DNA of 64,000 bases from positions 372,001 through 436,000 of the forward strand of contig NZ_AUFU01000001.1 of NCBI RefSeq assembly GCF_000426665.1. The letters are read 5' to 3'. The number at the start of each line of letters is the position of its first letter. Within the stretch, counting starts at the first letter, position 1. Source of the stretch: Centipeda artemidis DSM 19719 (lineage in GTDB: Bacteria; Bacillota; Negativicutes; Selenomonadales; Selenomonadaceae). Below the pieces are notes generated by a model. That model searched no databases. It saw nothing but the letters and a program-made list of their open reading frames with translations, and was not told the origin of the DNA. The translations under genes were made by a program, and so were the position numbers. Below, piece by piece: positions 7,433 to 17,217 of the stretch.

Positions 7433-9070
7433 ATGAAACGACGCATTCTATTTGATACGTTAAGGACACAAAAGAATATTCTCTATGCGCGCATCGGCGC
7501 CGAACTGGCAAGTTCACTGCTCGTCGTCGCCGCCGCATGGGAAACCGCGTCCGTCGTGAACCTCGTGTTCATCGAGGGATACTGCAGCACGGAAACAGCA
7601 CCGGAACTCACGGTGCTGTTTTTGTGCCTCCTCGGCATGGCGCTCCTGCGTATGCCGAAGGCGCGTCTGGAGCGGCGGCTCTCCGATGCGGCGCGCCTTT
7701 CCTGCCGCCGTCAACTGCACGCGGTGCTGCTCTCGGAGCGGCACGATGTGTCGGGGCTATTGACGCTTGCGCTCGAGCGGGTCGATGCGCTCGATCAATA
7801 TTTTCGCACGGTACTGCCGACGGCGATCTCGTTCGCTGTGCTCGTGCCGCTGATTCTCATCGTTGCGGCGATCCTCGATCCGCTCTCCGCCCTGCTCTTC
7901 CTCGCAACGCTGCCCATCGCGCCGTTCCTGCTCTACCTCATCGGGCGCGCGACGCGGCGCGCGAGCGAGCAGCAGTGGGACGAGATGTCACGGCTCACAT
8001 CGGGATTTGGCGAGTTGATCCGTGCGGCGATGACGCTGAAGATCTTTCACCGCACAGATGCGGAGGGAGAGCATCTCGCGCGGATGAGCCGCTCCTTTTC
8101 CGAGGCATCCCTGCACGTCCTGCGCCTCGCGTTCATCTCCTCCTTTGCACTGGAGCTGATCACGACGCTCTCCATCGCGCTCATCGCCGTATCGATCGGT
8201 CTGCGGCTCGTCGAGGGCATGATGGATTTTTGGACGGCGTTCTTCGTCCTCATCCTTGCGCCGCTCTTCTATCAGCCGCTGCGCGAGGGCGGCATCGCGT
8301 TCCACGCGGCGATGGAGGCAAAGACTGCCGAGGAAGCCCTGCGCCCCTATCTCAGCCCCACAGCACCCGCGGACGGCGCGCAAAGCCGCGTCCTCTCCCC
8401 GCCCGCACTCGCTGCGTCGGAACTCACCTACCGCTATCCGCTGACGGAGGAAACCGTGCTGACGCGTCTCTCCCTCACCTTCCCCGCGGGCAAGCGGACG
8501 GTGCTCGCAGGAGCAAGCGGCACGGGGAAAACGACGCTGCTCACCCTGCTCGCGGGGCTTGCCGCACCGACAGAGGGCAGTGTGCAGATTTCGGACGGTG
8601 CAGGTGCAGATCATGCCTTTGATTTGGCAACGCTCTCGGAGAAAACGAAGTGTGCCCTCATCAGCTATGTGCCGCAGGAGCCACACATTTTTTCCGCGAC
8701 GCTCGCGGAAAACGTCACGCTATGGCAGGATAACCGCAGTCCGGAGGACGCCGCCGCCGCACTCGAAGGCGCGGCGCTCGGCGATTTCCTGCGCGCCCTG
8801 CCGCAGGGGCTCGATACCCTGCTCGGCGCGGGCGGGCATCCGCTCTCAGCGGGTCAGCGGCACCGCCTCGGCATCGCTCGTGCGCTCTGTGCCGCCCGCC
8901 CCATCGTACTCCTTGACGAACCGACGGCAGGGCTTGACGCAGAGACGGAGGAGCACGTTCTCCGGACGCTGACGGAGTTCGCACATCGGCGCACGCTCAT
9001 TGTATCCTCCCATCGCCCTGCAGTCATGGCGTGGGCGGATCATACGATTACACTGGGAGGTGAGACATGA
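7433..9070 (+). CDS. cydD: thiol reductant ABC exporter subunit CydD
   Basis: This 545-residue fused permease-ATPase is half of the heterodimeric CydDC exporter. In Escherichia coli CydDC moves cysteine and glutathione to the periplasm and is needed to assemble cytochrome bd. Six membrane helices fill about residues 20-300. The nucleotide-binding domain shows Walker A GASGTGKTT, signature LSAGQRHRL and Walker B IVLLDEPTAGLD. It lies 12 nt after cydB with only a weak ribosome site. The order cydABDC matches that in Bacillus, except that the fourth gene here is clearly cydC-like. Confidence 0.92.
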   Translation: MKRRILFDTLRTQKNILYARIGAELASSLLVVAAAWETASVVNLVFIEGYCSTETAPELTVLFLCLLGMALLRMPKARLERRLSDAARLSCRRQLHAVLLSERHDVSGLLTLALERVDALDQYFRTVLPTAISFAVLVPLILIVAAILDPLSALLFLATLPIAPFLLYLIGRATRRASEQQWDEMSRLTSGFGELIRAAMTLKIFHRTDAEGEHLARMSRSFSEASLHVLRLAFISSFALELITTLSIALIAVSIGLRLVEGMMDFWTAFFVLILAPLFYQPLREGGIAFHAAMEAKTAEEALRPYLSPTAPADGAQSRVLSPPALAASELTYRYPLTEETVLTRLSLTFPAGKRTVLAGASGTGKTTLLTLLAGLAAPTEGSVQISDGAGADHAFDLATLSEKTKCALISYVPQEPHIFSATLAENVTLWQDNRSPEDAAAALEGAALGDFLRALPQGLDTLLGAGGHPLSAGQRHRLGIARALCAARPIVLLDEPTAGLDAETEEHVLRTLTEFAHRRTLIVSSHRPAVMAWADHTITLGGET

Positions 9071-10716
9071 TGCAGAGCGTTTTTGTCCTGCGCCGTCTGC
9101 TTTCCTTTGCTGAGCCGGCGAAAGCCCTGCCCGCCCTCCTCGCGGGAACGCTTGCCGTCCTCTCAGCCGTTGGGCTCATCGGCACTGCCGCGTGGATCAT
9201 CGCGAGCGCCGCGCTCCGTCCGCCCCTCTCCGCACTCGCGCTTGCCATTACGCTCGTGCGCGCCTGCGGCATCGGGCGCGCGGTGTTCCGCTACCTCGAC
9301 CGCTGGTTCTCTCATGTGCTCGCCTTCGACTGCTATGAAAAACTCCAGCGGGAAACCTATGCGCGTGCCGCGGAGAGCATTCCCCTGCGCGCGGGCGGCG
9401 TGCGCGAGGGCGCGTTCCTGCACGACCTGCTCACGGGATGTGAGACGCTGCGCGATTTCTACCTGCGCACTGTGCCGCAGCCCGTCATCGCGGGGATTCT
9501 GACGGCGCTGACCTGCGCCGCGCTCCTGCCGCTCACGACGCTCGGCGCGGCGGGTCTTGCCGCCGTCTATCTGCTCCATCTCATCCTCCCGCAGGTCATT
9601 CTGCGCGAGCGCAGTATGCGCGAGGAGAGCGCCGCCTACCGCGGCGTCCTGCTCGATCTTACGGCAGGACGGGACGAGCTGATCGCGGCGGGCGCGCTCC
9701 CGCACGCGGAGGAACACCTCGCCCGCACGGCATCCGCATTCCAAAATCGCACGCAGCGACGCGGCATGTCGCGCGACCGTCTCTTCTGTGCGCTCGACGT
9801 ACTGCGCACGGGACTTTGGATCGCGCTCATCGTCCTGCTGATCCCGCATGTCGCCGGGGGATCTCTCAGCGGTGTGACGTTCGCCGTATGGGTGCTCGTG
9901 CTCGAAGCGGTACTCGCCGAGTATCGTCCCCTGCCCGCCGCAGCGCTTGGCATGCCCGAGGCACGGCGCGCGGCAGAGACGATTTTGTCGAAAGGCGATG
10001 TCCCAAACCATACGGAAGCCTCCGCCCCCCGCTCGGACTCCGCCGCCCCGTCTTCCGCCGCCGCACGCTCGGATGCCCCGCTCATCGAAGTACAATCTCT
10101 TTCCTTCGGCTATGATCCCGCGCTTCCCGTTCTGCAGGGTCTCTCCTTTGCCATCAACAGCGGCGAACATGCCGCGATCATCGGGGAGAGCGGCGCGGGC
10201 AAAACGACGCTTGCAAGTCTCCTGCTCCGCCTATGGGAGTGCGACGGCGGGACAATCCGCTATCGCGGCATTCCTGCACACGCACTCTCGCTTGCGGAGA
10301 CACGTGCCCTCTTCGGCGCGGCGCTCCAAGGCAGCTATCTCTTCAGCACGTCGATCCGCGATAATTTCACGCGCCTGCACGAGGGAATTAGTGAGGAGCG
10401 CATCCTCCGCGCACTTGAGACGGCGCAGCTCGCCGATATCGTGCGTGCCCTGCCCGCAGGATTGGACGAACCGCTCGGCGAGAACGCAGCGCGGCTCTCG
10501 GGCGGACAGCGCAGCCGTCTCCTCACCGCGCTCGCGCTAGCTTCGGACGCCCCGGTGCTCCTGCTCGACGAACCGACGGCAGGACTAAACGCGGAACTCG
10601 GCGAACGGCTCATCCGCGCCATCCTCACGGAGCTCAGCGCCGAAGGGCGCACGCTCATTGTCATCACGCATGATTTGCCCTTGCTGGATCATATGAAACA
10701 GGTAATAGAACTATGA
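9067..10716 (+). CDS. cydC: thiol reductant ABC exporter subunit CydC
   Basis: This 549-residue partner of CydD has an N-terminal six-helix domain and a C-terminal ATPase with Walker A GESGAGKTT, signature LSGGQRSRL and Walker B LLLDEPTAGL. A low-complexity Ala/Ser/Pro linker (about residues 315-340) joins the two parts. The start overlaps the cydD stop by four nucleotides (ATGA), so the pair is coupled. The segment GIGRAVFRYLDRWFSH near residues 70-85 is typical of CydC. Confidence 0.92.
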   Translation: MMQSVFVLRRLLSFAEPAKALPALLAGTLAVLSAVGLIGTAAWIIASAALRPPLSALALAITLVRACGIGRAVFRYLDRWFSHVLAFDCYEKLQRETYARAAESIPLRAGGVREGAFLHDLLTGCETLRDFYLRTVPQPVIAGILTALTCAALLPLTTLGAAGLAAVYLLHLILPQVILRERSMREESAAYRGVLLDLTAGRDELIAAGALPHAEEHLARTASAFQNRTQRRGMSRDRLFCALDVLRTGLWIALIVLLIPHVAGGSLSGVTFAVWVLVLEAVLAEYRPLPAAALGMPEARRAAETILSKGDVPNHTEASAPRSDSAAPSSAAARSDAPLIEVQSLSFGYDPALPVLQGLSFAINSGEHAAIIGESGAGKTTLASLLLRLWECDGGTIRYRGIPAHALSLAETRALFGAALQGSYLFSTSIRDNFTRLHEGISEERILRALETAQLADIVRALPAGLDEPLGENAARLSGGQRSRLLTALALASDAPVLLLDEPTAGLNAELGERLIRAILTELSAEGRTLIVITHDLPLLDHMKQVIEL

Positions 10717-11429
10717 ATCAAGAAACATTTCACCGGCTCATCCACGTCGTTATCGATCGTCTCGGTGCGTCCGCGCCGCCCCACGATCTCTTTGCGGGTG
10801 GTGTGGACGATTGGCATTCGCGCGCGCGGCTCGCCCACTTCCTTTTACAGATGCCCGAGCACCGCGCCGACAGCATCGCGCTCCTCCAAAGTACTGCCGA
10901 CGCGGAGGTCAACGAAGACCTCGCGCAGGATGTCGAGGAGAAAGTCTACGCACTCCAAGCCCTTTCCGCCGCGGAATCCGAGAATCCGGAGCTGCGCGAC
11001 GCAGCGCTCGAACATATCAATCTGGCGATCGAGTGCGCCGAGTCCACCGATTTTCTCTACAAGTACATCCTGCGCGGCGAGCTGTGGGCGGATCGGTGGA
11101 ACCTCATGCACAAGATGCAGATGACCGCGGAAGCCGAGCAGGAAGCGGACGAGCGCATCGCCGCCTTTGACGGGCTGGACGCCGACGTGCCGCACAACAG
11201 CTATCTCTACTACGGCTATCGATTCAAGGCGCACCTCGCCGCCGAGCGCGGCGTCCCCCTCGTCGCCAAGGACTATATGCACATGGCGATTCACGCGATG
11301 GAGATTCCGCCCGCCTATGAGCAGCCTCTCGCGGATGCCTTTGCCGCCGCGCATGAAAACGCTGCGTGGATTCTGCGCGAAATCGACCGCGCAACGCCGA
11401 ATCCGGAGACGCTGCACTGGGATATATAG
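10713..11429 (+). CDS. helical-repeat (TPR-like) protein at the end of the cyd operon
   Basis: This 238-residue soluble protein of unknown function is rich in Ala, Glu and aromatic residues, in alternating amphipathic helices that resemble TPR or related repeats. There is no signal peptide, membrane segment or catalytic motif. Its ATG overlaps the cydC stop (TATGA), so it is co-translated with the cytochrome bd assembly exporter, and a terminator follows directly. A role in oxidase assembly or in sensing is possible only by association. Confidence 0.7.
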   Translation: MNQETFHRLIHVVIDRLGASAPPHDLFAGGVDDWHSRARLAHFLLQMPEHRADSIALLQSTADAEVNEDLAQDVEEKVYALQALSAAESENPELRDAALEHINLAIECAESTDFLYKYILRGELWADRWNLMHKMQMTAEAEQEADERIAAFDGLDADVPHNSYLYYGYRFKAHLAAERGVPLVAKDYMHMAIHAMEIPPAYEQPLADAFAAAHENAAWILREIDRATPNPETLHWDI

Positions 11430-11435
11430 AATAAG

Positions 11436-11479
11436 AAAGCCTTTTGCCATCGGCAGTGCCGTGAACAAAAGGCTTTTTC
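11436..11479. terminator. bidirectional intrinsic terminator
   Basis: AAAGCCTTTTG (11436-11446) pairs with CAAAAGGCTTT (11466-11476), with an inner CGGCAGTGCCG stem and T-runs on both strands. It ends the cyd operon and the convergent secreted-protein gene. Confidence 0.9.
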
Positions 11480-11504
11480 TATGTACATTTATCGTTTTTC
11501 CAAA

Positions 11505-11984
11505 TCAATCAAGCATCCCAACGAAGATATCCGTTACCTGATCCGTTTCTGGATTGATTTTGAATACGATGCCAAAATAACTGTATCCCGCATCGTAAAA
11601 ACATGAGGTAACGCGCCGCTTATTATCATACCCCGTCTTCGTCGGTGTACCGTAGGCTCCCAGCACATCCATGCGTTTCATGTCTACGGAGATGCCCTTG
11701 GGCGTCGCAATGCCGTTATTCGCGGTTGTCCCCATCACCTGAACAAAGTTCATATCATCGCTAAAGACAATATAAAATGAATCACCATACTCATACATCG
11801 GTAAATCATGCATGAGCGATCGAGTTATCCGCGTCGGCTCACCATAAACGCTTTTCACATACTCTGCATTGCTTCTTATTGTAATTCCGCCCAACACACA
11901 ATCATCAATAGAAATTGAAGCTGCACAGAAGGTCATGAGACCAAACGTAAAAGTAAAAGCAAGAATTGCCGCAAGCCGTTTCAT
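11505..11984 (-). CDS. secreted protein with two YGxPT repeats
   Basis: This 159-residue protein begins with a clear signal peptide (MKRLAAILAFTFTFGLMTF, cleavage likely near CAA-S). The mature part seems to be an internal duplication: YVKSVYGEPTRI then a DSFYIVF strand, and DVLGAYGTPTKT then a SYFGIVF strand. The pattern resembles small BamE/SmpA-like or BLIP-like periplasmic folds, but sequence support for that is weak. A good ribosome site (GGAGGG) lies upstream. It is monocistronic. It is probably periplasmic, with function unknown. Confidence 0.75.
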   Translation of the reverse strand: MKRLAAILAFTFTFGLMTFCAASISIDDCVLGGITIRSNAEYVKSVYGEPTRITRSLMHDLPMYEYGDSFYIVFSDDMNFVQVMGTTANNGIATPKGISVDMKRMDVLGAYGTPTKTGYDNKRRVTSCFYDAGYSYFGIVFKINPETDQVTDIFVGMLD

Positions 11985-12108
11985 GATAAACGCCCTCCTT
12001 CATCATAAAATTCCATATGCGGGATATTTCGACATGATGCCTTAAAATCCTCTCATGACCACAATGCATGGTTTACCGATGTAAATAATAATACCGCGAC
12101 AATATGCC

Positions 12109-12161
12109 GCCGCATAACGGAGCCGCCACGCAATACGGTACGGCGACTCCATATATGCGGC
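12109..12161. other. long imperfect hairpin after the glycogen operon
   Basis: GCCGCATA (12109-12116) pairs with TATGCGGC (12154-12161), continued inside by GGAGCCGCC/GGCGACTCC with one mismatch. It lies immediately downstream of the glgX/malQ stop but lacks a T-run, so termination is only inferred. Confidence 0.45.
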
Positions 12162-12168
12162 CGATATG

Positions 12169-15100
12169 CTACCGGTGATATTGGATGCAGAGCGCCCTGA
12201 GTTTTTGCGGGTCGAGTTGGAGGAGGTAGTCTTTTTTGAGACTCCAGCGCCAGTTGATGCCGACGGTGCCGGGCGTATTCATGCGCGCGCGCTCGTCAAG
12301 AGCGAGGAGATCCTGCATCGGGATAATCGCCATGCGTGCGTGCGATGCGTACGCCGTCTTGATGAGGCGCTTGCAGATGGTCTGCGGACGGTCGGACGTC
12401 GTGCCGACCATGTTCGCGAGGGTCTCGCGCATCACCTCGTCGATGTCGTGCATGTACCAGCCGACGGTTGTGTTGTTGTCGTGCGTGCCGGTGTAGATGA
12501 TCGTGTTCTCCGGCACGGCGAAACCAACGCGCCCCGCTTCGTTCGGTGCGAGCATGAACTGGATAACCTTCATGCCCGGGAATCCGCAGTCCTCGCGCAG
12601 TCGATCTACCTCGCTCGTGATGATGCCGAGATCCTCGGCGACGATGTCGAGCGTGCCGAGTTCTTTTTCGATCTCGTCAAAGAACACCTTACCGGGTCCC
12701 TTGATCCAGCGCCCGTTGATTGCGGTCTCCGCCTTGCCGTCGATCGACCAATAGGATTCAAAGCCGCGGAAATGGTCGATGCGGATGATGTCGACCTGCT
12801 GACTGAGTTTACGGAAGCGATCCTTCCACCATGCGTAATGCTCCTTTGCCATGGCGCCCCAGTCGTACTGGGGATTGCCCCAGAGCTGCCCGCTCGCGGC
12901 GAAGTAGTCGGGCGGTACACCCGCAACAGTGCGCGGCGTGCCGTCCTCGTTGAGGTCAAAGAGCTGCGCGTGCGCCCATACGTCCGCGCTGTCCCGCGCG
13001 ATGAAGATGGGCATGTCGCCGAGAATCTCGATTCCCTTTTTCTTTGCGTAGTCGTGCAGGCGATTCCACTGCGTGTGGAAGATGTACTGCTTGAACCGGT
13101 CGAGTTCGATCTCATCCCGCTGTTTTTCGGCGAGTTCTTTGAGCGCGGCGGGATCGCGGCGGCGAATCTTCTCCGGCCACTCCGTCCACGGGGCGCGGTC
13201 GTATTCCTTCTTCGCCGCGTGAAAGAGTGCGTAGTCGTCGAGCCAATACGCTTCCTTTTCGCAGAACGCGCGGTAGTCGGGGTCGTCCTTGCCGTCCGTG
13301 CGGAACGCAACGCACGCCTTTTCGAGCAAATCTTTCTTGAACTGCTTCACTCGGTCAAAGTCGATGAAGGCGGTATTCGCCTCGTACGGCAGGAAGAGGT
13401 CGCGCTCTGTGAGCCATCCACGCGCGACAAGCGGCTCGGGATCGACGAGCATGATGTTCCCGGCGAACGCCGAGATGGACTGATAGGGCGAGTATCCGCA
13501 GCCGACGGGACTGAGCGGGAGAATCTGCCAGACCTTTTGCCCGGCTTCTGCAAGGAAGTCGACGAACCGGTATACCTCCTTTCCGAAGTCGCCCACACCG
13601 TATTTCGACGGGAGCGAGGTCGGGTGCAGGAGGATGCCCGCCTTGCGCTCGTAGCGGCGCGGTTCTTTGCGCTCGTGCAGAAGCAGTCCGTAGAGCGGCG
13701 GAATTTTAACGCGCAGCCGCCCGCGCTCGACCTCGTAGGTGCGCGAGGGTTTGAAACAGTCCTCGAACGTGCCGCAGGCAAAGTCGCTGACGTCCAGCTC
13801 GATCGTAATGCTCTCCTCGGTATTGCGGTTGAACGCGGCGATAAATACGCCGTCCTCCTTCTCGTGATTGAATACGTCATAGCCGGAGCGGATCGTGCGC
13901 GCATAGGCAACGACGTCACCCGCGCCGTAGAGCGGCAGGATGTCGCCCGTGCGCAGCGCGTCGTTCTTGTTGCGGATCTCAATGAACCGCTCCACCCAGC
14001 CGCGGATCTCCTTGTTGCCGTGCGTCCAGTCGTAGGGGCGGCGGTTGAACGGGTCTTTGAAGCCCTGCATCCCAATCTCGTCGCCGTAGTAAACGCTCGG
14101 CACGCCGGGATAGGTCATCTGCCACAGCGTCGCCATGAGGAGACGCCGCGATCCAAGGTCGAACTGCTCGGGCGTCATGCGCACGCGCGACTGCTCGATC
14201 GCGGGCATCCCCTCATAGTACGGCACGCCCGCGAGCACGGTGACGGCGCGCTGCACATCGTGACTGCCGATGAGGTTCATCATCGCATAGAGATTTTCCT
14301 TCGGATAGTTCTCGATCTGACTCGCGAGCCGCCGTGCCGTCAGCGTGCCGTCCGCACTCCCGGTGAGAAAGTCGAAGAGGATCGTGCGCAGCGGATAGTT
14401 CATCGCCGAATCCATCTCATTGCCCGAGAGGTATTCGCGCGGCGTTCCGTACGCGACCTTGTTCGAAGCGTCCTCCCACACCTCGCCGATCATAACGGCG
14501 TCGGGGTCGTGCTTTTTCAGCTCTGAGAAAAATGTCTTGGAGAACGCCGGCGGCAGCTCGTCGATGACATCAAGACGCCAGCCCGCGATTCCCTCGTTCA
14601 TCCAATGATGCAGGACGCTGTTCTCGCTCGTAATGATGAAGTCCATGTAAGCGGGATCGGTCTCATTGACGTTCGGCAGGGTATCAAAGTTCCACCAGCA
14701 GTCGTATTCGTTCGGGTAATTCCGAAAGTGATACCACGAGTAATACGGCGACTCCTCGGACTGGTACGCACCGAGCGAGCCGTACTGCGCGCGCCGGTTG
14801 AAGTAGATGCTGTTGCTGCCCGTGTGACTGAACACGCCGTCGAGGATGATGCGGATGCCGCGCGCACGCGCTTCCTTTACGAGCGTGCGGAAATCCTCGA
14901 TGTCGCCAAGTATGGGGTCGATCTTATGATAGTCCCCTGTGTCGTAGTGATGGTTGCTCTCGGACTCAAAGACGGGGTTGAAGTAGATGCACGAGATGCC
15001 GAGATCGGCGAGGTAGTCGAGTTTGCCGATGATCCCTTTGAGGTTCCCGCCGAAAAAGTCATAGGCAATGATCTCCTTCGTATCAGGGTCTTTGAGATAC

Positions 15101-15618
15101 ATGGGATCGTCCGTCCAGTCCGTCCGAATGACCGCGCCTTTCTTGCGTACGATCTCATCCCCCGCGCGCGCGAACCGATCCGGGAAGATCTGGTACATGA
15201 CGGCGTTCTTAAACCAGTCGGGTGTGTGCGCGCCCTTGTTGTAAATCGTGATTTGGTACGAGGCGGGTGCGGTGCGGCTGAGCGTGCCGACGCCGCCGAG
15301 CATCTCTTCGTTGTTGCCGTAGAAATAGGTGCCGCTTTCCGCCGTGATGATGAAGTAGTACCAAAGGAGGCAGCCATGATCCGGCAGGTTCACCCAACAG
15401 GTATAAAAATGCTGCTCCCCCTCCGTGTCCTTTGTCTCAAGCGGAACAAGACGCTCCCCCGTCCGATCCTGCCACAGGCGCACGAGCACCTGCCTGATCG
15501 GTTCATAGGTGCGGATGCGGATGCCGAGCCGCAGCCGCGCGCCCGCCTCCGCCGCTCCAACGATGGAACGGTAATAGATGTCCTGTGAGTTGTGCTCCAC
15601 TTGATATTGTTCGAGCAT
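12169..15618 (-). CDS. bifunctional glycogen debranching enzyme / 4-alpha-glucanotransferase (GH13-GH77 fusion)
   Basis: This 1149-residue cytoplasmic enzyme joins two glycoside hydrolases. Residues about 1-130 form a starch-binding beta domain. About 135-650 form a GH13 amylase/debranching domain with DGVFSHTG, the nucleophile motif GWRLDVIDE, the acid GEVWED and IGSHDVQR. From about 660 to the end it is a MalQ-type GH77 amylomaltase, with the nucleophile in IIRIDHFRGF, the acid in AEDLG and TGTHDNNT. Together they would trim branches left by phosphorylase and rescramble short glucans. The ATG at 15618 follows GGAAAGGAG. It is last in the glg operon. The junction is continuous, with no frameshift. 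Similar fusions occur in Negativicutes. Confidence 0.93.
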   Translation of the reverse strand: MLEQYQVEHNSQDIYYRSIVGAAEAGARLRLGIRIRTYEPIRQVLVRLWQDRTGERLVPLETKDTEGEQHFYTCWVNLPDHGCLLWYYFIITAESGTYFYGNNEEMLGGVGTLSRTAPASYQITIYNKGAHTPDWFKNAVMYQIFPDRFARAGDEIVRKKGAVIRTDWTDDPMYLKDPDTKEIIAYDFFGGNLKGIIGKLDYLADLGISCIYFNPVFESESNHHYDTGDYHKIDPILGDIEDFRTLVKEARARGIRIILDGVFSHTGSNSIYFNRRAQYGSLGAYQSEESPYYSWYHFRNYPNEYDCWWNFDTLPNVNETDPAYMDFIITSENSVLHHWMNEGIAGWRLDVIDELPPAFSKTFFSELKKHDPDAVMIGEVWEDASNKVAYGTPREYLSGNEMDSAMNYPLRTILFDFLTGSADGTLTARRLASQIENYPKENLYAMMNLIGSHDVQRAVTVLAGVPYYEGMPAIEQSRVRMTPEQFDLGSRRLLMATLWQMTYPGVPSVYYGDEIGMQGFKDPFNRRPYDWTHGNKEIRGWVERFIEIRNKNDALRTGDILPLYGAGDVVAYARTIRSGYDVFNHEKEDGVFIAAFNRNTEESITIELDVSDFACGTFEDCFKPSRTYEVERGRLRVKIPPLYGLLLHERKEPRRYERKAGILLHPTSLPSKYGVGDFGKEVYRFVDFLAEAGQKVWQILPLSPVGCGYSPYQSISAFAGNIMLVDPEPLVARGWLTERDLFLPYEANTAFIDFDRVKQFKKDLLEKACVAFRTDGKDDPDYRAFCEKEAYWLDDYALFHAAKKEYDRAPWTEWPEKIRRRDPAALKELAEKQRDEIELDRFKQYIFHTQWNRLHDYAKKKGIEILGDMPIFIARDSADVWAHAQLFDLNEDGTPRTVAGVPPDYFAASGQLWGNPQYDWGAMAKEHYAWWKDRFRKLSQQVDIIRIDHFRGFESYWSIDGKAETAINGRWIKGPGKVFFDEIEKELGTLDIVAEDLGIITSEVDRLREDCGFPGMKVIQFMLAPNEAGRVGFAVPENTIIYTGTHDNNTTVGWYMHDIDEVMRETLANMVGTTSDRPQTICKRLIKTAYASHARMAIIPMQDLLALDERARMNTPGTVGINWRWSLKKDYLLQLDPQKLRALCIQYHR

Positions 15619-15651
15619 AGCGCCTCTCCTTTCCCTGAAAATAAACGCACA

Positions 15652-15704
15652 GAAACCACCGACGAATCGAATGCTATCATTCGGGTATATTCATCGGCGG
15701 TTTC
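15652..15704 (-). terminator. stem-loop between glgA and glgX/malQ
   Basis: A 16-bp stem with two G-U wobbles (15652-15667 with 15689-15704) lies between the two genes. Only a broken T-tract follows on the minus strand. It may attenuate read-through or stabilise the upstream mRNA. Confidence 0.5.
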
Positions 15705-15771
15705 CTGAATTTCGCGTCGCAACAAGCATTCCCATGCGCTGCACACAGTTGTCTCCTCGGTCGGAATCCCC

Positions 15772-17217
15772 TTATTCTCCGATCATGACGCGGTCGTAAA
15801 GTTTCTCATATTCCTTTGCTGCGCGCGCCCAGCTAAAGTCGCTGTGCATCGCTGTGTATATGAGCTGCCGCCACTCGCGCAGATTAGCATAGGCGGCGAG
15901 GGCGCGCTTCAGCGCGTACATCATCTCGTGCGCGTTGTACTCATAGAAGAGGAAGCCGTTCCCCTTGTCGACATCCGAGCGGTCGAACTGCACAACGGTA
16001 TCCTTCAGTCCGCCCGTCTCCCGCACGACAGGGATCGATCCGTAGCGCATGGCGATGATCTGCCCGAGCCCGCACGGCTCGAACATGGACGGCATGAGGA
16101 AGATGTCGGACGCGGCGTAGATGCGCTGCGCCAGCTCGTTCGAGAAGCGGATATTGATGGATGCCTTGTTCGGGAACCGCCAAGCGAGCTCCTTGAACCA
16201 GTCCTCATAGCCGCGGTCGCCCGTGCCAAGGAGGACGAACTGGGCGTCCTCGTGCTGGAGGATCTCGTCGAGAACACGCACGACGAGGTCGAGCCCCTTG
16301 TTCTCAACGAGACGCGTGACCATGGCAACCATTGGCGTACGGCGGTTTTCCGGCAGGCCAAGGTCGCGCTGGAGACGTACCTTGTTGTCGCTCTTGCCCT
16401 CGACGGCATTTTTCACCCCGTAGTTGACGTAGAGGTTCGTATCCGTCTCCGGGTTGTAGACACCGTAGTCGATGCCGTTGACGATGCCGGAGAGCTCGGC
16501 GCGGCGGCTGCGCAGAAGTCCGTCGAGATGTTCGCCGTAGTATTCGTACTGGATCTCCTCGGCATAGGTCTTACTGACAGTGGACACATAGTCGGCGTAG
16601 ATGATGCCTGCCTTCATGAAGTTCACGGCGTCAAAGAATTCAAAGTCGCCGTTGTTGTAATACTGCCAATCAAGCCCCAGGACATCGGTCATGACATCTT
16701 TTGGGAAGACGCCCTGATACTTGAGGTTGTGGATGGTAAAGAGCGTCTTGATGCCCGTATAGCGCGGGTCGTCCATGTGCTCAAGCCGCAGAAGGACGGG
16801 GACGAGCGCCGCGTGCCAGTCGTTGGCATGGATGATGTCCGGCCAAAAATCGAGCGCAGGCAGGAAGTTCAGTACGGCACGACAAAAGAACGAGAACCGC
16901 TCCGCGTCGTCGGGGTAACCGTAGAATCCCTCTCGGTTATAATACTCCTCATTGTCGACGAAATAATAGGTCACGCCGTCCAATACATACTTGTCGATGC
17001 CGACGAATTTATCGCGCCACGCGACGTTCAGTACGCCGTCGTAGACGTGTTCCATGGAGCTGCGGATCTCCTCGGCAATCGTGCCGTATTTCGGCAAAAT
17101 GACGCGGCAGTCTACGCCGTCCCGGACGAGCGCAGGCGGGAGTGCCCCCGCCACATCCGCGAGTCCGCCCGTCTTAGCGAATGGAACTGCTTCCGATGCA
17201 ACATATAGAACCTTCAT
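15772..17217 (-). CDS. glgA: glycogen synthase (ADP-glucose)
   Basis: This 481-residue GT5 glucosyltransferase adds glucose from ADP-glucose to the non-reducing ends of glycogen. The N-terminal KTGGLADV (residues 15-22) is the ADP-glucose-binding motif. The C-terminal Rossmann domain has the FEPCGLGQI segment with the conserved catalytic glutamate. Length is normal. The ATG has an AGGAGG site 9 nt upstream. It is fifth in the glg operon. Confidence 0.97.
   Translation of the reverse strand: MKVLYVASEAVPFAKTGGLADVAGALPPALVRDGVDCRVILPKYGTIAEEIRSSMEHVYDGVLNVAWRDKFVGIDKYVLDGVTYYFVDNEEYYNREGFYGYPDDAERFSFFCRAVLNFLPALDFWPDIIHANDWHAALVPVLLRLEHMDDPRYTGIKTLFTIHNLKYQGVFPKDVMTDVLGLDWQYYNNGDFEFFDAVNFMKAGIIYADYVSTVSKTYAEEIQYEYYGEHLDGLLRSRRAELSGIVNGIDYGVYNPETDTNLYVNYGVKNAVEGKSDNKVRLQRDLGLPENRRTPMVAMVTRLVENKGLDLVVRVLDEILQHEDAQFVLLGTGDRGYEDWFKELAWRFPNKASINIRFSNELAQRIYAASDIFLMPSMFEPCGLGQIIAMRYGSIPVVRETGGLKDTVVQFDRSDVDKGNGFLFYEYNAHEMMYALKRALAAYANLREWRQLIYTAMHSDFSWARAAKEYEKLYDRVMIGE

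Noticed and set aside
12166-14526. 786-codon open frame on the plus strand opposite glgX/malQ
   Set aside because: It mirrors the GC-biased codons of the real minus-strand gene; no ribosome site, and arginine/valine-rich nonsense composition.
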